A DNA stretch of 64,000 nucleotides, taken from positions 1,364,001-1,428,000 of the forward strand of contig JALBUN010000045.1 in assembly GCA_025174535.1 (NCBI GenBank), written 5' to 3'. Of the stretch, positions 16,731 through 28,288 are shown piece by piece. Position 1 is the stretch's first letter. Each line of letters opens with the position of its first letter. Position numbers and translations under genes: made by a program. Below the pieces are notes generated by a model that ran no database searches, had not been told where the DNA came from, and worked only from the letters and a program-made list of their open reading frames with translations. The DNA is from Cantharellus purpuraceus. Lineage: Eukaryota; Basidiomycota; Agaricomycetes; Cantharellales; Hydnaceae.

Positions 16731-18160
16731 TGTATGGGAACTGGTTTTCCCTTAAAAGATCTTGTTTAAAGTCCCGAAACTGTACAATTCCGCTTGATGG
16801 CCTTAAAATATCAGCATATATCTGCTGCTTTCTCTTGATTCAGAGCCATTCAAAATATTCTCTATTTTTTCATATTTTTTCGGGAATTTTCCATGCAGAA
16901 ATGAGTCTACAAACTTATTGTTCTGCTGGGCGAAGTTTTGGGACCCACATAGACCCACAAACCTTCGCAGATGTCAGCAGCCCCAAAGTCAGCCGGAGTC
17001 ACCCGGACAACTGACTCATTGTCGATCACATGACTCATTTCAATCTCCGACTCAATCTGGTCATCACTGCCAGTAAATCCTCAATATCTTCGCCACCACT
17101 GCACCTCCTGACCCCATTTTCGGTGGAGAGTTCAATAGAAGCTGTGCCTACCCATAGCTGTGCTAATCAGCCTGGGAAACGAAGTATTGACCGAGTTATT
17201 TGAGTAATGGTGACTCATGCAATAACTCCTGCCATGACTCATGCTATGACTCCTTCCATGACTCATACCATGACTCCTGTGATTACTCATACTATGACTC
17301 CATCCATGACTCATGCCATGAGTCAGAGCAAACCCAAGCAGCTCATTGGCTAGGAAACTTCCACTCCCTTCTCACATATTCCACTAGCTTCCAGTAGTTT
17401 CCATCTATTAATAGGTAGAAGTTTCCAGTAGTATTAGTCAGCTCCTGTAAATACAATATAAAAGGAGCCCATTCTGCCTCTGAAATAAATAACCATTTCT
17501 ACCCCATCATTTGCACATCAGTGTGACTAGAGTGACATACAGTGTCATCCTCTATATCTCAGTAACTGTTGATTGTCCAGTTCAAGGGTCGCTTACAGTT
17601 GTGTAACTGTATTCGATTGCACTCAAAGTAGTGATTGTCCTGCTTTGGGCGTGAGTGTAGTATCTACCTCGCGTGACTACGAATCTACAGGGTGAGATTG
17701 TCTGTCAATAGTCCTGCCATTAGTGCTCTTGTTTAAGTTACTAGTGTGTACTGCCTTTGCAGAGCATTAGAATCTTGAACTCATGTGAAGCAGTTGCTAG
17801 ACTACTTCACACATCGCTGTTACCCGCTTCAGAGTGTCACTGGTTGGACGGTCGGATTCATCCACCTACTTCCTCTAGCCTCTAAGTGCATTCCCCTCTT
17901 TTTGGAATATCTGGACCCCTAAGCATCCGTGAACTCTAGACTCTGGAAGTCTTATTCATTCCCTACTGCTAAGAAACGTATTACCTTCCTGCGTATCGTC
18001 TGCATTGACCATTATAACGGATTGTAACCAAAGTACAAACGTTAAATTGTTTCTGGAGTTGTGCTGCAGTAGGATTTGATATTCTTCTCAGCTGTTCATT
18101 CATGGAATTGTGGTGATTTAGAGTTTGCCCTAACACCATAATTTTGCGGGTTCCAAAACA
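16731..18160 (+). mobile_element. Solo LTR-V, complete, TSD ATGTC
   Basis: A 1430-bp unit, TGTATGGGAAC ... GGTTCCAAAACA, flanked by ATGTC at 16726-16730 and 18161-18165. The same unit occurs at 39238-41259 and 49129-50559, each with its own 5-bp TSD, which proves the borders. A TATA box (TATAAAAGG, 17457-17465) lies mid-element downstream of a TGACTCA array, so the first half is probably U3. No internal region of the parental element is present in this window. Confidence 0.92.
17012..17325 (+). promoter_or_regulatory. Array of seven TGACTCA (Gcn4/AP-1-type) sites upstream of the LTR-V TATA box
   Basis: Perfect TGACTCA or its complement at 17012, 17031, 17211, 17235, 17259, 17307 and 17319, with several one-mismatch copies between. 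The last is about 130 bp upstream of TATAAAAGG at 17457. TGACTCA is the palindromic-type site of Gcn4/CPC1 bZIP factors; function here is inferred. Confidence 0.6.
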
Positions 18161-18251
18161 ATGTCTGGTTCCTATGGTAATGCTGATGCATCAGTGGAAC
18201 TGGAGACAGATGGGTGGAGTCACAATGATGATCAGACAGACTATGGGAGAT

Positions 18252-19707
18252 TGTATGGGAACCACCTTTTCCCTATCAAATCCTATTTATGCAGCACCAA
18301 TGTGCTATACTTCGCATTTCCATTCCTAAATATCAGCATATATTTGGTGCTTGTACCTGGAATGGGATCATTCAAATATTCTCTATTTTTCCATATTTTT
18401 TTCAGGAATATTCCATGCAGAACTCGGCTCAGAATGCTCTTATTCTGCTGTGCTACAGTTGTGGACCCATAGGCGCCCACAAACCTTCACACAGTCAGCA
18501 CTCCCCTCTGGACCAGGCATTTGGCCTGAATTCAAGCTCAGATGTCTCTGATCAATAAGTATTTTGTAACTTGACAACCACAGCCTCTCAGGGCACAATT
18601 TTCCATGGAGATCTTGACCTGAGATGTGGCTATCCATGGCTGTCCAAACCAGTGCAGAAAACAGGGTGGATACCCTCCTTTTTGCCTGATCAGTGCCTAG
18701 TTCAGGGATCAGAGCAGGTGATTGATGATCAGATCAGGTGATTGCCTTGGAATATTCTACCCCTTTCCATAACATTCTAGTTGTTTCCTTCTATTATTAG
18801 ATAGAACATTCCAGAACCATTATTCAGCTCCTGATCAGTGTTAGTGCAGTGATCAGAACCTGTGATTGGCTTGGAATATTCTACCCCTTTCTTCCACCTT
18901 TGTTACGCACTAGGTCTGATTGGGGGTCGGAGATTGGGTCGGAGGTTTTGTCAGAGTTGGAGTACATCGTGGGGGTCAGAATGGACTTGGCTTCAGCTTA
19001 TGTGCTGCGCCCTCACTAATACTGGTGTCCAAGATTTCAGAGATGGAGTACAACTTAGAGAGTTAGGATTGGACTTAGGAACTAGGCGTGATTTGATATT
19101 TGAACTGGGGAATGAAGTCCCCAGTCAGGCAACTTAAATACATATTTGAAATCTAATAATAATTACTCTGGTGATGGGTTTCCGAGGCCGACGGCCTTAC
19201 ATGAGTATGTCCAAGTCCGATGGGGATGGATGTCTGGGTTCCTATGGTGATGCTGATGCATCAATTGGAACCGGAGACAGATGGGTGGAATTGGCGGTGA
19301 CAATCAGACAGGTAGATGGAGACATGGCGGTTTCCAAATGGAGTATAGATTTCATACGTGTGGGGATCTGAGTGGATTGGATGGGGATCTGGGCGTTAAT
19401 GAATATGGTCATAACAACCTTCCACAACCTTCCAGTAGTTTCCATTTATTAATAGGTAGAATATTCCAGAAGCATTAGTCAGCCCCTGTAAATACAATAT
19501 ATAAGGAGGTCATTTAGCCTCTGAAATAAAAAGATATTCTACCCATCTTCTGCACACCAGTGTGACTAGAGTGACATACAGTGTCATCCTCTATCTCAGT
19601 AACTGTTGATCACCAGTTCAAGGATCTTTTACAGTTGTGTAACTGTACTTGATTGCACTCAAAGTAGTGATATTCCTGCTTTGGGTGTGAGTGTAGTATC
19701 TGCCTCA
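18252..19707 (+). mobile_element. LTR-V copy, truncated, with nested solo LTR-G2
   Basis: Starts TGTATGGGAACCACC within LTR-G2 sequence, is interrupted by LTR-G2 at 18901-19416, and resumes to 19707, where LTR-S sequence cuts it off. It belongs to a subfamily shared with 49129-50559 that has GATCAG-rich sequence instead of the TGACTCA array. Confidence 0.8.
18901..19416 (-). mobile_element. Solo LTR-G2, TSD ACCTT
   Basis: A 516-bp LTR-G2 (plus strand TGTTACGCACTAGG ... GTCATAACA) flanked by ACCTT at 18896-18900 and 19417-19421. It splits an LTR-V copy. Confidence 0.93.
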
Positions 19708-20022
19708 TGTTAAGTGTCTGGGACAACTCAAAGGCTGGAGTTTGGCTGCTAGTAAAGAGGGAGATGGGACTTTACTGTTCCAGTTCAACTGGAGACAGAG
19801 TGGGAGCAATACTAGTGAGTCAGATTGAGTGGACTTGGCTTCAACTTGTGTGTTGTGCCCCCTCAGATCATTGGTCCAATATTTTGGAGTTTGGAGTATG
19901 GAGTTGATCAGGGATCCAGAGTTCAACTGGTCAAGAAGGTACTTTTCAAGAAGCTAGCAACCAAGAAGTTAATGGGCAAATCTTAGTCGATATACAAACT
20001 ATTGTAATAGACAGAGAGTAGT
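19708..20022. repeat. LTR-S fragment, inverted
   Basis: About 300 bp that is the reverse complement of about 16130-16443, starting TGTTAAGTGTCTGGG and truncated near 20022. A 13-bp piece (TGTTATGACTATA) then precedes the LTR-G2 that starts at 20035. Confidence 0.7.
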
Positions 20023-20034
20023 GTTATGACTATA

Positions 20035-20573
20035 TGTTATGACTATATTCATTAACGTCCAGATCCCCATCTGATCCACTCAGATCCCTGCACATATGAG
20101 ATCTATACTCCATTTGGAAACTGCCGTCTCCATCTACCTGTCTGATTGTCACCACTGATTCTGCCCATCCGTCTCCAGTTCCAATTGATGCATCAGCATC
20201 ACCATAGGAACCTGGACATCCGTCCCCATTGGACTTGGACATTCTCATGTAAGGCCGTCAGCCTCGGAGACCCATCACCAGAGTAATTATTATTAGATTT
20301 CAAAATATGTATTTAAGTTGCCTGACTGGGGACTTCATTCCCCAGTTCAAATATTGAATCACGCCTAGTTCCTAAGTCTGATCCTAACTCTCTAAGTCAT
20401 ACTCCGTCTCTGAAATCTCGGACACCGGTATTAGTGAGGGCGCAGCACATAAGCTGAAGCCAAGTCTGTTCCAACCCCCACAATGTGCTCCGACTCTGAC
20501 GAAACCTCCAACCCAACCTCTGACCCAACCTCTGACCCAATCTCCGACCCCCAATCGGACCTAGTGCATAACA
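20035..20573 (+). repeat. 5' LTR of a second G2 copy
   Basis: LTR-G2 in sense orientation, TGTTATGAC ... GTGCATAACA, immediately followed by the G2 leader and gag. The same LTR/leader boundary is seen inverted at 43145/43144, which shows this is a 5' LTR rather than a solo LTR. Confidence 0.85.
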
Positions 20574-22425
20574 GTATATTCGAACTGCCATACTCACTCC
20601 TACCAATGCCATGATCCACCGCCAATTCCGAATGCACACGAACCATCGAGGTGCCCACTCCCAGCATTGACACCATCCCTGAGGTTGTCAAAGAACCGAC
20701 GGACCACCTAGAGGCCGTCAATGAAGAAGACAACACCCTGCCCTCTCCAAATCTGGCGCAAGCCATCTCCCTGCTCACCAGCAGCATCTGTAACCCACAA
20801 GCTCCTAAGTCCTGGACCAAGGTCCAAGAACCCGACCCCTTCGATGGCTCCGATCTGTGAAAGCTCCAGCCATTCTTGGTGCAATGCCGGTTGAATTTCT
20901 GCGACACGTTCACATCCGATCGTGTGAAGGTCACCTTCACCATGTCCTATCTCAAGGGCACTGCACTGGACTACTTTGAGCCAGTGCTCATGGACAACTC
21001 CGATGACCCGATATGGTCAGATGACTACTCCAACTTCATCTCCAAACTTTGGACCAATTTCGGTCCTTACAACCCCGAGGCCGATGCTGAGAACAAACTC
21101 GATCGACTTCGGATGAAGGAAAATCACAAAATTGCAAAATACATTGTGAGTTTCCAGCAGCTAGCCCCAAAAGTCCAATGGGGTGATGCCACACTCTGAC
21201 ACCAATTTTACGTTGGACTCCCATCCCACATCAAGGACAAGATATCACGCATCGGTAAGCCGGATACTTTGGTTACCCTTTGCAAGCTTGCCCAATCCCA
21301 TTATTGGGAACGTCAATCCGAGGTCTCCCATGAAAATTTGACTAACAACAAATTGGACAAATCATCGGACAAGACCCCAAAGTCCAACAAGGGGTCCAAT
21401 AAGAGGACCACTGCCAACTCAGGCCAGAAGTCAAACACTGGTAATGCTGCTGCTTCCGGTTCCGGTCAGAACAATTCCAGCACCAGCAATAACTCCAGAA
21501 CTCGCAAGAGTACTCCAGACCTCTCCACCAAGCTAAGGAAGGACGGAAAACTTACCCAGCAGGAACACCAGCGCCACATGGACAACAACCTCTGTCTGTT
21601 CTGCGGAAAGCCTGGACACCAAGCCAAGGATTGCAACAAGGCAACCTCGTCCACAGCAAAGGCAAAGGGCTGTGCCGCCAATGCCATGATGGACAAGTCC
21701 AACGCAAAAGCAACGGACCCAAAAAAATAGTAAGATGCTTGTTCAGAAATACAACAAATACGTATATACAACCTATTTTCCTCAAATTTTATACAATACA
21801 CTTCAATTCAAACTTATTTTCATATTTCAACATGATTCTCAAATTTTACACAATATACTAGATTAAAACATATTGTGATATTTTGGCATAATTCTCAAAA
21901 ATAATTGTTTTTTCCCCATTTAGTGGTGGCAACTCTCTTGAAGGAACATCCAAATATCATTGATTCTTTCTTATACAATACTTGTAACATAATTTGAACT
22001 ATCTTTAATCCCCACCTGGTATTTGTATATCTAAATACCCTATATAATACCAATTATATTAATACATACATTCCTATTATATCCATGTAAATAATTATGT
22101 TCATCTCAACCAAATATCTTATCTTTTAAAGTTTATTAAAATATAGAATATATGTTTATATTTATGAAAATTTCACACATCCGAAATCTTTTAAGATATC
22201 CAAATTGTAACTCCCTGGCTTTATGTATCATTGAAATCCTGATGTATATCTCCTATACATCAGAATATTGTATACTGACATGATTCCGAACAAGCGTCTA
22301 AGCAGTCCTATAGCCTCCATACGGGCTGAGGGCTGCATTGGTACTCCCCATACGACAAACGAGGTTTGCCTGAACGCATCCACTCTTTCCCACTCCGACT
22401 CTCTTACCCTCCCTGTCTGCTCCAA
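20574..22425 (+). pseudogene. G2 gag and start of pol, degenerate, truncated
   Basis: Capsid-like gag of a Ty3/gypsy element. A proline/serine-rich N-terminus leads to the retrotransposon gag domain (SYLKGTALDYFEP; HIKDKI), a basic S/T-rich linker and a CCHC zinc knuckle (CLFCGKPGHQAKDC, about 21592-21633). In-frame TGA codons at 20858 and 21197 sit where the related copy or gag consensus has Arg, consistent with CGA to TGA change. MITE-A (21734-22298) interrupts the frame after the knuckle, and 124 bp of pre-protease sequence follow (22302-22425). The copy ends at a second MITE, beyond which lies unrelated G1 sequence, so pol is lost. Confidence 0.85.
21734..22298. mobile_element. MITE-A copy 1 (TAA target-site duplication)
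   Basis: A 565-bp AT-rich element without an ORF, with 16-bp terminal inverted repeats (GACGCTTGTTCGGAAT type), flanked by TAA at 21731-21733 and 22299-22301. The empty site is visible in the G2-1 copy near 51346 (reverse strand). A 3-bp TWA duplication is the pattern of PIF/Harbinger-type MITEs; that class call is inference. Confidence 0.88.
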
Positions 22426-22990
22426 GATGCTTGTTCAGAATCATGTCAGTATACAATATTCTGATGTATATGAGATATACATCAGAATTTCAATGATACA
22501 TAAAGCCAGGGAGTTACAATTTGGATATCTCAAGAGATTTCGGATGTGTGAAATTTTCATAAATATAAACATATATTCTATATTTTAATAAACTTTAAAA
22601 GATGAGATATTTGGTTGAGATGAACATAATCATTTACATGGATATAATAGGAATGTATGTATTAATATAATTGGTATTATATAGGGTATTTAGATATACA
22701 AATACCAGGTGGGGATTAAAGATAGTTCAAATTATGTTACAAGTATTGTATAAGAAAGAATCAATGATATTTGGATGTTCCCTCAAGAGAGTTGCCACCA
22801 CTAAATGGGGAAAAAACAGTTATTTTTGAGAATTATGCCAAAATATCACAATATGTTTTAATCTAGTATATTGTGTAAAATTTGAGAATCACATTGAAAT
22901 ATGAAAATAAGTTTTAATCTAAGTGTATTGTGTAAAATTTGAGGAAAATAGGTTGTATATACGTATTTGTTGTATTTCTGAACAAGCGTC
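22426..22990. mobile_element. MITE-A copy 2 (inverted, no matching TSD)
   Basis: Same 565-bp element in the opposite orientation to copy 1, 127 bp away. The left flank is G2 pre-protease sequence and the right flank is G1 gag, with no shared duplication (CAA versus ATA). The copy is therefore probably a recombinant between a MITE in G2 and a MITE in G1. Confidence 0.85.
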
Positions 22991-23442
22991 ATAGAGGATC
23001 TTGGTCCACTCATCTGGGAAAGATGTAGGCTGGACTGCAATGGCAAGCCTGATAGAGCGAATGAAACCTTCCATCTCTGCATGATCTCCATTGAATTTGG
23101 CTGGTTCAGCTGCCCTTATTGGGCGAACGGATGACGATGTAGGAGAAGGTGTGGGAAATGAGGTGGTCTGAGAGACGGTCTGTGCTGCAGCGATGGTGGC
23201 AGCAGTGGCAGCATCTGCTAGGTTGTTCTGGACATTGGCAAACTGGCTTTGGAGGTGCTGGTTCTGGAGTTGCAGCTGCTGGAGCTGCTGCGCCTGGGTG
23301 TTGAACAACGCTTGCAGAAAGCCACCACTTTCATCTAGAGTGTCCCAATAGGCTTCAGGGAGCTGATCAGTCATGGTATCGGTGAAGTAGTTAATAGGGA
23401 AAGTGTTATGAGGTGTGGGGTCATCTTATGAGCTTGATCTTC
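22991..23442 (-). pseudogene. Truncated G1 gag (N-terminus and leader only)
   Basis: The first about 128 residues of G1 gag (start MTDQLPEAYWD at 23374, Q-rich coiled segment) and the leader up to the LTR at 23443 are the same as in the downstream copies. The rest is replaced by MITE-A. It marks a third G1 copy in the tandem array. Confidence 0.88.
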
Positions 23443-23804
23443 TGTGAGGGCAACACTGATGACGAGGCCACAACAACAAGATACTCAATAAGTGAGAGCC
23501 GATAAGAAATAATGCCAGCTGGTACAGCGGATATCCTCAGTCTATACAGCTGTTTCTGATAAATACATGGGACTTACCTGGTACAGCGGATATCCTCAGA
23601 GATCAAGCTGAGGGGATCACACTGCACCAAGGCAAGTCTTTATACTAAATGATGGAGACGGATAGGAGAACCAAGATAGGGGAGGAAAGATAGGGGAAGT
23701 GATAGGGGCAATGAAATAGGGGAGACGCACCCTGACAGGCTGCGCTGATAGGGGTGTCAAGAGAAAATACTAAAAATAGAATATGACTTATTTGAACCCT
23801 GACA
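23443..23804 (-). repeat. LTR-G1 number 1 (3' LTR of copy A, 5' LTR of the truncated copy)
   Basis: 362 bp. The minus strand reads TGTCAGGG ... CCCTCACA. It differs from the LTRs at 29496 and 35557 mainly at CpG sites changed to CpA/TpG. It is shared between copy A and the truncated gag. Confidence 0.93.
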
Positions 23805-23818
23805 TCACCTCCCTCTTA
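23805..23818 (-). other. Polypurine tract of G1 copy A
   Basis: The minus strand reads TAAGAGGGAGGTGA directly against the first bases of the 3' LTR, the expected place for plus-strand priming. Copy B has the identical tract at 29858-29871. Confidence 0.8.
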
Positions 23819-23857
23819 ATGCATGTCGTCTCGATATGCACTATCGTCCCATCCATC

Positions 23858-24295
23858 TCAAGAGAGACACACCCTGAAGCACTCTGCAAGGTCCCTTCTC
23901 ACTCTCTGCCAAAGTAGAGCCCATGACGAGTGTTGATGGTGACTCTTCTCTACCTTGGGGTAAAGTGGGATGGTGAACTCTCCAGGGGATATGGGATTGT
24001 TCGTGCTGAAAACTGCCCCAAGTATCATCTCCCCTCCCTCATAGGTGACTTTACCGGCGAGCCCTTGGAAGGCATATGGTATGTCATAGTTGCCGATGAA
24101 TAAAGGGTCTCCGATGTAGTATGTCTGGCATCTGGATGGATTACGATGCCAGAAGGGGAAATGAACTTGTGGAGGTGGAGATGGGAGGTTATAATCCTCT
24201 ACAGCACGTGCAGTATCCCTTGAGTCAACTGACCAAGTGATTGAGGGGTAGGAACGGAGTGAGCGTAGAGGGGTGGATTCAGACTGGTAAGGCAT
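23858..24295 (-). CDS. G1 accessory ORF3, unknown function (145 aa)
   Basis: An intact ORF lies between the pol stop (24402) and the polypurine tract, the position env or accessory genes take in retroviruses. It starts with ATG at 24295 (MPYQSESTPLRS). I see no signal peptide, membrane segment, zinc motif or known domain. Its sequence clearly resembles the 144-residue ORF inside the X elements (37466, 41767, 51711). Shared positions include WSxDxxD near residue 20, PPPxV near 43, YxIGDPxF followed by PYxF near 60-77, and a W/R-rich C-terminus (W-x-R-[IV]). Similar length and motif order in two different elements argue for a conserved protein. A frameshifted sister lies in copy B. It is not recognisable as env, and function cannot be stated. 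Confidence 0.75.
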   Translation of the reverse strand: MPYQSESTPLRSLRSYPSITWSVDSRDTARAVEDYNLPSPPPQVHFPFWHRNPSRCQTYYIGDPLFIGNYDIPYAFQGLAGKVTYEGGEMILGAVFSTNNPISPGEFTIPLYPKVEKSHHQHSSWALLWQRVRRDLAECFRVCLS

Positions 24296-24401
24296 GGTGG
24301 GTTGGGTAGTGAACGATGATGGTTTTACTGAGGAAGGGGAAGTGGATTCACTGGCTTATATACAGTTAGTGGAATTTCGGCATGGATGAATTTGGTGAGC
24401 G

Positions 24402-27400
24402 CTAAGCTTCACTGTGCCTATTCTGCGGCTCTGAAATGTGTTCAATACCACATGTTGGGTTCCTGCCAGCTGTCCAATCAAAGAGGACCTGTTTGGGAGG
24501 TTCTGTGAAGTTCTCAAGGTGTCTGAAGGGAAGAGCCGCATAGGTGGCTGCTGAAATACGCCTTGGGGCTTCAGGATTTTCCCAATGGAAGTCTGCAATG
24601 CGCCTTCTAGCCCCACTGGCATCCTTAGCTGGGATCCAGAGGTCGTCAGCAGCTCCATAGCCCTTCCAACGCACCAGGTATTCCAGTCTTCCTCGGAAAA
24701 CTCTGCTGTCAAGGATCTTCTCAACTTCGTATTCCTGTACTCCATCTCGAATGACTGGAGGTGGTGGAGGAGATGACTGGCGTTCAGGGATGGGATCCTT
24801 TTCATAAGGACGGAGTAAGACAACAGAGAACACTGGATGAGTGCGGCCAAAGATTGGGGGAAGTTGTAGGCCATAGGCATTTCATGAGACCACTTTATTA
24901 ATCACATACGGTCCTAACCATTTGTGATCAAGTTTCTTGGTTGGACGGGTGGTGGTGATATTTTGTGCATTGAGCCAGACCTTGTCACCAAGTTTGTATA
25001 CTGGGGCTGCTTGCTGATGGGCATCATAGAATTGTGCCATATCATCTGCTGCCTTTTCCAGGGCGGAGCGAGCCTCAGTGGTGGCTGTCTCCATATGCTC
25101 AGTGAATTCTTCCAGTGCTTCAAGTCGTGTCTCTCGGATTGGCTCTAGCCCAAGCCTTGGGTGTTGGCCTGTATCAAGCATGAAGGGGGTTGATTGCGTG
25201 GAGGAGTGGATGCGGTTGTTGTATGTGAATTCGGCAAGAGGAACCCACTCAATCCAGTCATCCTGGCGCTGATTGACGAAAAGCCTCAAGTATTGTTCAA
25301 TTTCTTGATTGACCCTTTCCGTCTGACCATCGGTTTGTGGATGATATGCTGTGGATGCTGCAACCTTGATCCCCAAAAGCTTATTGAGCTCACGCATAAA
25401 TTGAGAGACAAACTGGGTGCCACGGTCACTGATGATCTCCTCAGGAAGGCCATGGTGTTTCCACACATGGTCTCGGAAAAGTCGTGCAACTCCTATGGAG
25501 TTGATGTCAGAGGTGGTAGGGATAACATGTGCTCGTTTGGAAAGACGGTCCACAACGACAAGGAGTGCATCATAGCCATGGCTGATGGGTAGTTCTACAA
25601 TAAGGTCAACAGATATCACTTGCCACCTCCGATCTGGGACACGATTAGGCAGGAGTTTACCCATAGGAGGAGCAGGGAAAGTTTTTGTCCGATTGCAGAG
25701 GTCACATCCCTTGACATATTTGGCAATGTATCGTCCAAATCCAGGCCACCAGTAGCTGCGGGATACAAGTTCTGTTGTTCTCCAGCGACCAGGGTGACCT
25801 GTAATGTGAGTATCGTGGTGTGCCCTTACAATGTCATGGCGCAATTTTGGGTCAAGAGGGACATATACCTTGCCACGATAGAGGATGAGTCCATTCTCCT
25901 CGGTCCATTCCTGTCCTCGTAAATTCCGAGAGGGACCAAGTTCCTTAAGAGCCTTTACAACCTTTTCATCTCTGTTGGTGCAGTTCCACACACGTTCCAG
26001 GAATATGTCTCCTTCTCCTGTGATCATTTGAGCTTCTGGCCCTGGATAGGTGGATGTCGCATCGATGTGGAACAGCTCAGGGCCATGAAGAACCTGGTTC
26101 TGGTTATCTTCCTCCCCCCGCTTATGATCTACACGTTGTGAGAGGGCATCAGGTTTGGCTGAATGTCGTCCAGGACGGTGGATCAGTTCAAAGTCAAAAC
26201 GAGAAAGGTATAGTGACCAGCGAGCTTGTCGACGATTGAGATTCTGAGCTGTACGGAAATATGTGAGGTTTTGATGGTCGTTAAGGATTTCAATCTTGTA
26301 TTTGGTCCCTTCCAAGATGTGGCGCCATTCTTCTAGTCCACGGATGACTGAGAGCAATTCCTTATCATGGATGGCATAGTTGCGCTCTGCATCTGAAAGG
26401 CTCTTGGATACAAAACCTACCAGCCTCCATTTCTCATCGTCACAGAGTTGAGATAGAACAGCACCTGTTGCATATGCTGAAGCATCTGTCTCTAGTCGAA
26501 AATGCTTGGTTTGATCTGGGAGGACAAGGATTGGAGTTGACGTGACAAGCTGCTTGAGTTTATCAAAGGCTTCTTGTTATGGGCCATCAGGTATCCAAGA
26601 CCACTGTGTATCTGCCTTTGTTAACCAATTCAGAGGCTTTGCGATATGTGAGAAGTCCTCAATGAAGCGACGATAGAAATTGATGAAACCCAGGAAGGAT
26701 TTGACTTCTGTCACATTGCACGGTGTGGGCCAGTCCCTGACTCCAGCCACCTTAACTGGGTCCATAGCTACCTGTCCCTGTGAGAGAATCAATCCAAGAT
26801 AATCTACCTTCTGTTGCGAGAAAAGGCATTTCTCTGGTTTGAGGTACAGGTGGTTGGCCCGAAGAATTTCAATGACAGATTGCATGATCGTGTGGTGTTG
26901 TTCTAGGGATTCAGTGAAAATGAGGATGTCGTCCATGAACACTACCATAGTGCCATCGTCAATGAGCTCCTTGAAAATGCCATTCATCATCGTCTGAAAG
27001 GTTGCTGGGCTGTTTGTGAGACCAAAGAACATGACCAGGGGTTCAAATAGACCATGATTGGTTCGAAAGGCTGCCTTCCACTCATTGCCCTCTTTAATAC
27101 GCACATTGTTATATCCCCATCAGATGTCAAGCTTGGTAAAGTACTTGGCATTGGCTGCGGCAATTTTATTCATGATGTCTGGTACCAGGGGTAGTGGGTA
27201 GGCGTTCTTGATTGTGATATCATTCAGCTTGCGGTAGTCTTGCACAAAACGAAGATTACCGTCCTTCTTCTTCACAAAAAAGACAGGGGATGCCATGGGT
27301 GACTTGGAAGGACATATACAATGATTCCGTAGGTTCTCCTCAAGGAATGCGTCCAACTCCTTCTGCTCATTTGGGGACATTGGATAGACCTTTGTGCTGA

Positions 27401-28288
27401 AGGGTTGTGCTCCTGGACGTGGTCCCACAGTTTTCGAGGTGGAAGTTGGTCAAAGGACTCCTTTGCAAAAACATCCTTAAATCCCCAGTACGCCTTTGGG
27501 ACAATCTCCTCAAAGGTTTTGACTGGAGTAGATTCTGCAGCCTTCTGTGCAAGCTGTTGAGAAACTGTTGAACCAGCATAGATATTCTCCAAGTCTTCTT
27601 CTACAAAGATAACAAATGTTCGGTCTCCCTCGTATTGGGGTTGCCCGTGTGAGTTCTTGCCATTTGAAGGAGTTGTACCAAGCGAATGCTCTTTGTGTTC
27701 TGGTACTTCTCCACATGAATCAGGGCAGCGAGTCATCTGTACCTTTCCTGTATGCCAGTCTACCTCTGGGTTGTGCTTCACAAGCCAGGTGTGCCCAACA
27801 ATTATGCCAAAGGTTCCCAGGCTTGTGACTGAAAATGTGGCACGTTCGGTATGGGTCCCATATGTGCAGATGAGATCGACTTCTTCCTTGATTGAACCTG
27901 CTTCATTTGGGGTCCCATCAATGTTATAAACAGGTATGGCACGTGGTAGAGGGCGTGTTCGAAGTTTCTCTGCTTTGACATATTCTGCATCAATGAACAT
28001 TCCTGTAGCACCACTATCGAGGAGTGCATCCATGGCTAGAGGGTATCCAGTGTCTACCGAGTGGATTTTCATGGGAATTCTTGTACATCGACGGATGTCT
28101 GCAGATCGAAGGTAGAGATGAGGAGGGTCATCATGTTTAGCTGGAAGTTGGGAAGGGTTTTCAGGCATGGCTGTTTTGGTTTCAGTCTGATGGACAAGGG
28201 AGTGTGCGTGTAACATATCACTTGTGAGCCCTACAGTACATGATTCAAGAACTGAAAACCGGTTTGTCAGGCAGGGCATGCTCTTCAC
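24402..28288 (-). pseudogene. G1 copy A pol (protease-RT-RNase H-integrase-chromodomain), broken
   Basis: Same polyprotein as copy B. The protease motif LLDSGATG is at about 28020, the RT catalytic motif VVFMDDILIF at about 26930, RNase H at about 26500-26200, the integrase HHCC (HDTHITGHPG; CDLCNRT) at about 25790-25690 and core (SVDLIVELP; ISDRGTQF), and the chromodomain (YEVEKILDSRVFRGRLEYLV) at about 24740. Lesions relative to copy B are a 13-nt deletion near 27418, CGA to TGA stops at 27120-27122 and 24882-24884, and a stop near 26578. The integrase half (26357-24882) is still open. Confidence 0.92.

Larger units (their letters stand above)
16444..18251 (-). repeat. Partial LTR-G2 split by a solo LTR-V
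   Basis: The segments 16444-16730 and 18161-18251 align consecutively with LTR-G2 (for example GGACTTGGCTTCAGCTTATG at about 16480). The first about 65 bp of the LTR and its distal end are missing. LTR-V is inserted between the segments. Confidence 0.75.

Noticed and set aside
17132..17397. ORFs of MSHGRSH or HDSCHDS type in both strands
   Set aside because: They only reflect the TGACTCA repeats in LTR-V; copies at 40000-40289 give the same low-complexity frames.
23858..24295. ORF3 as a retroviral envelope gene
   Set aside because: It sits at the env position but has no signal peptide, membrane anchor or cleavage site, and its length is far too short.
27616..27929. Plus-strand ORFs antisense to G1 pol, repeated at 33677-33990
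   Set aside because: Their repetition follows from the tandem G1 copies and codon bias of pol on the other strand; no start context or motif supports them.
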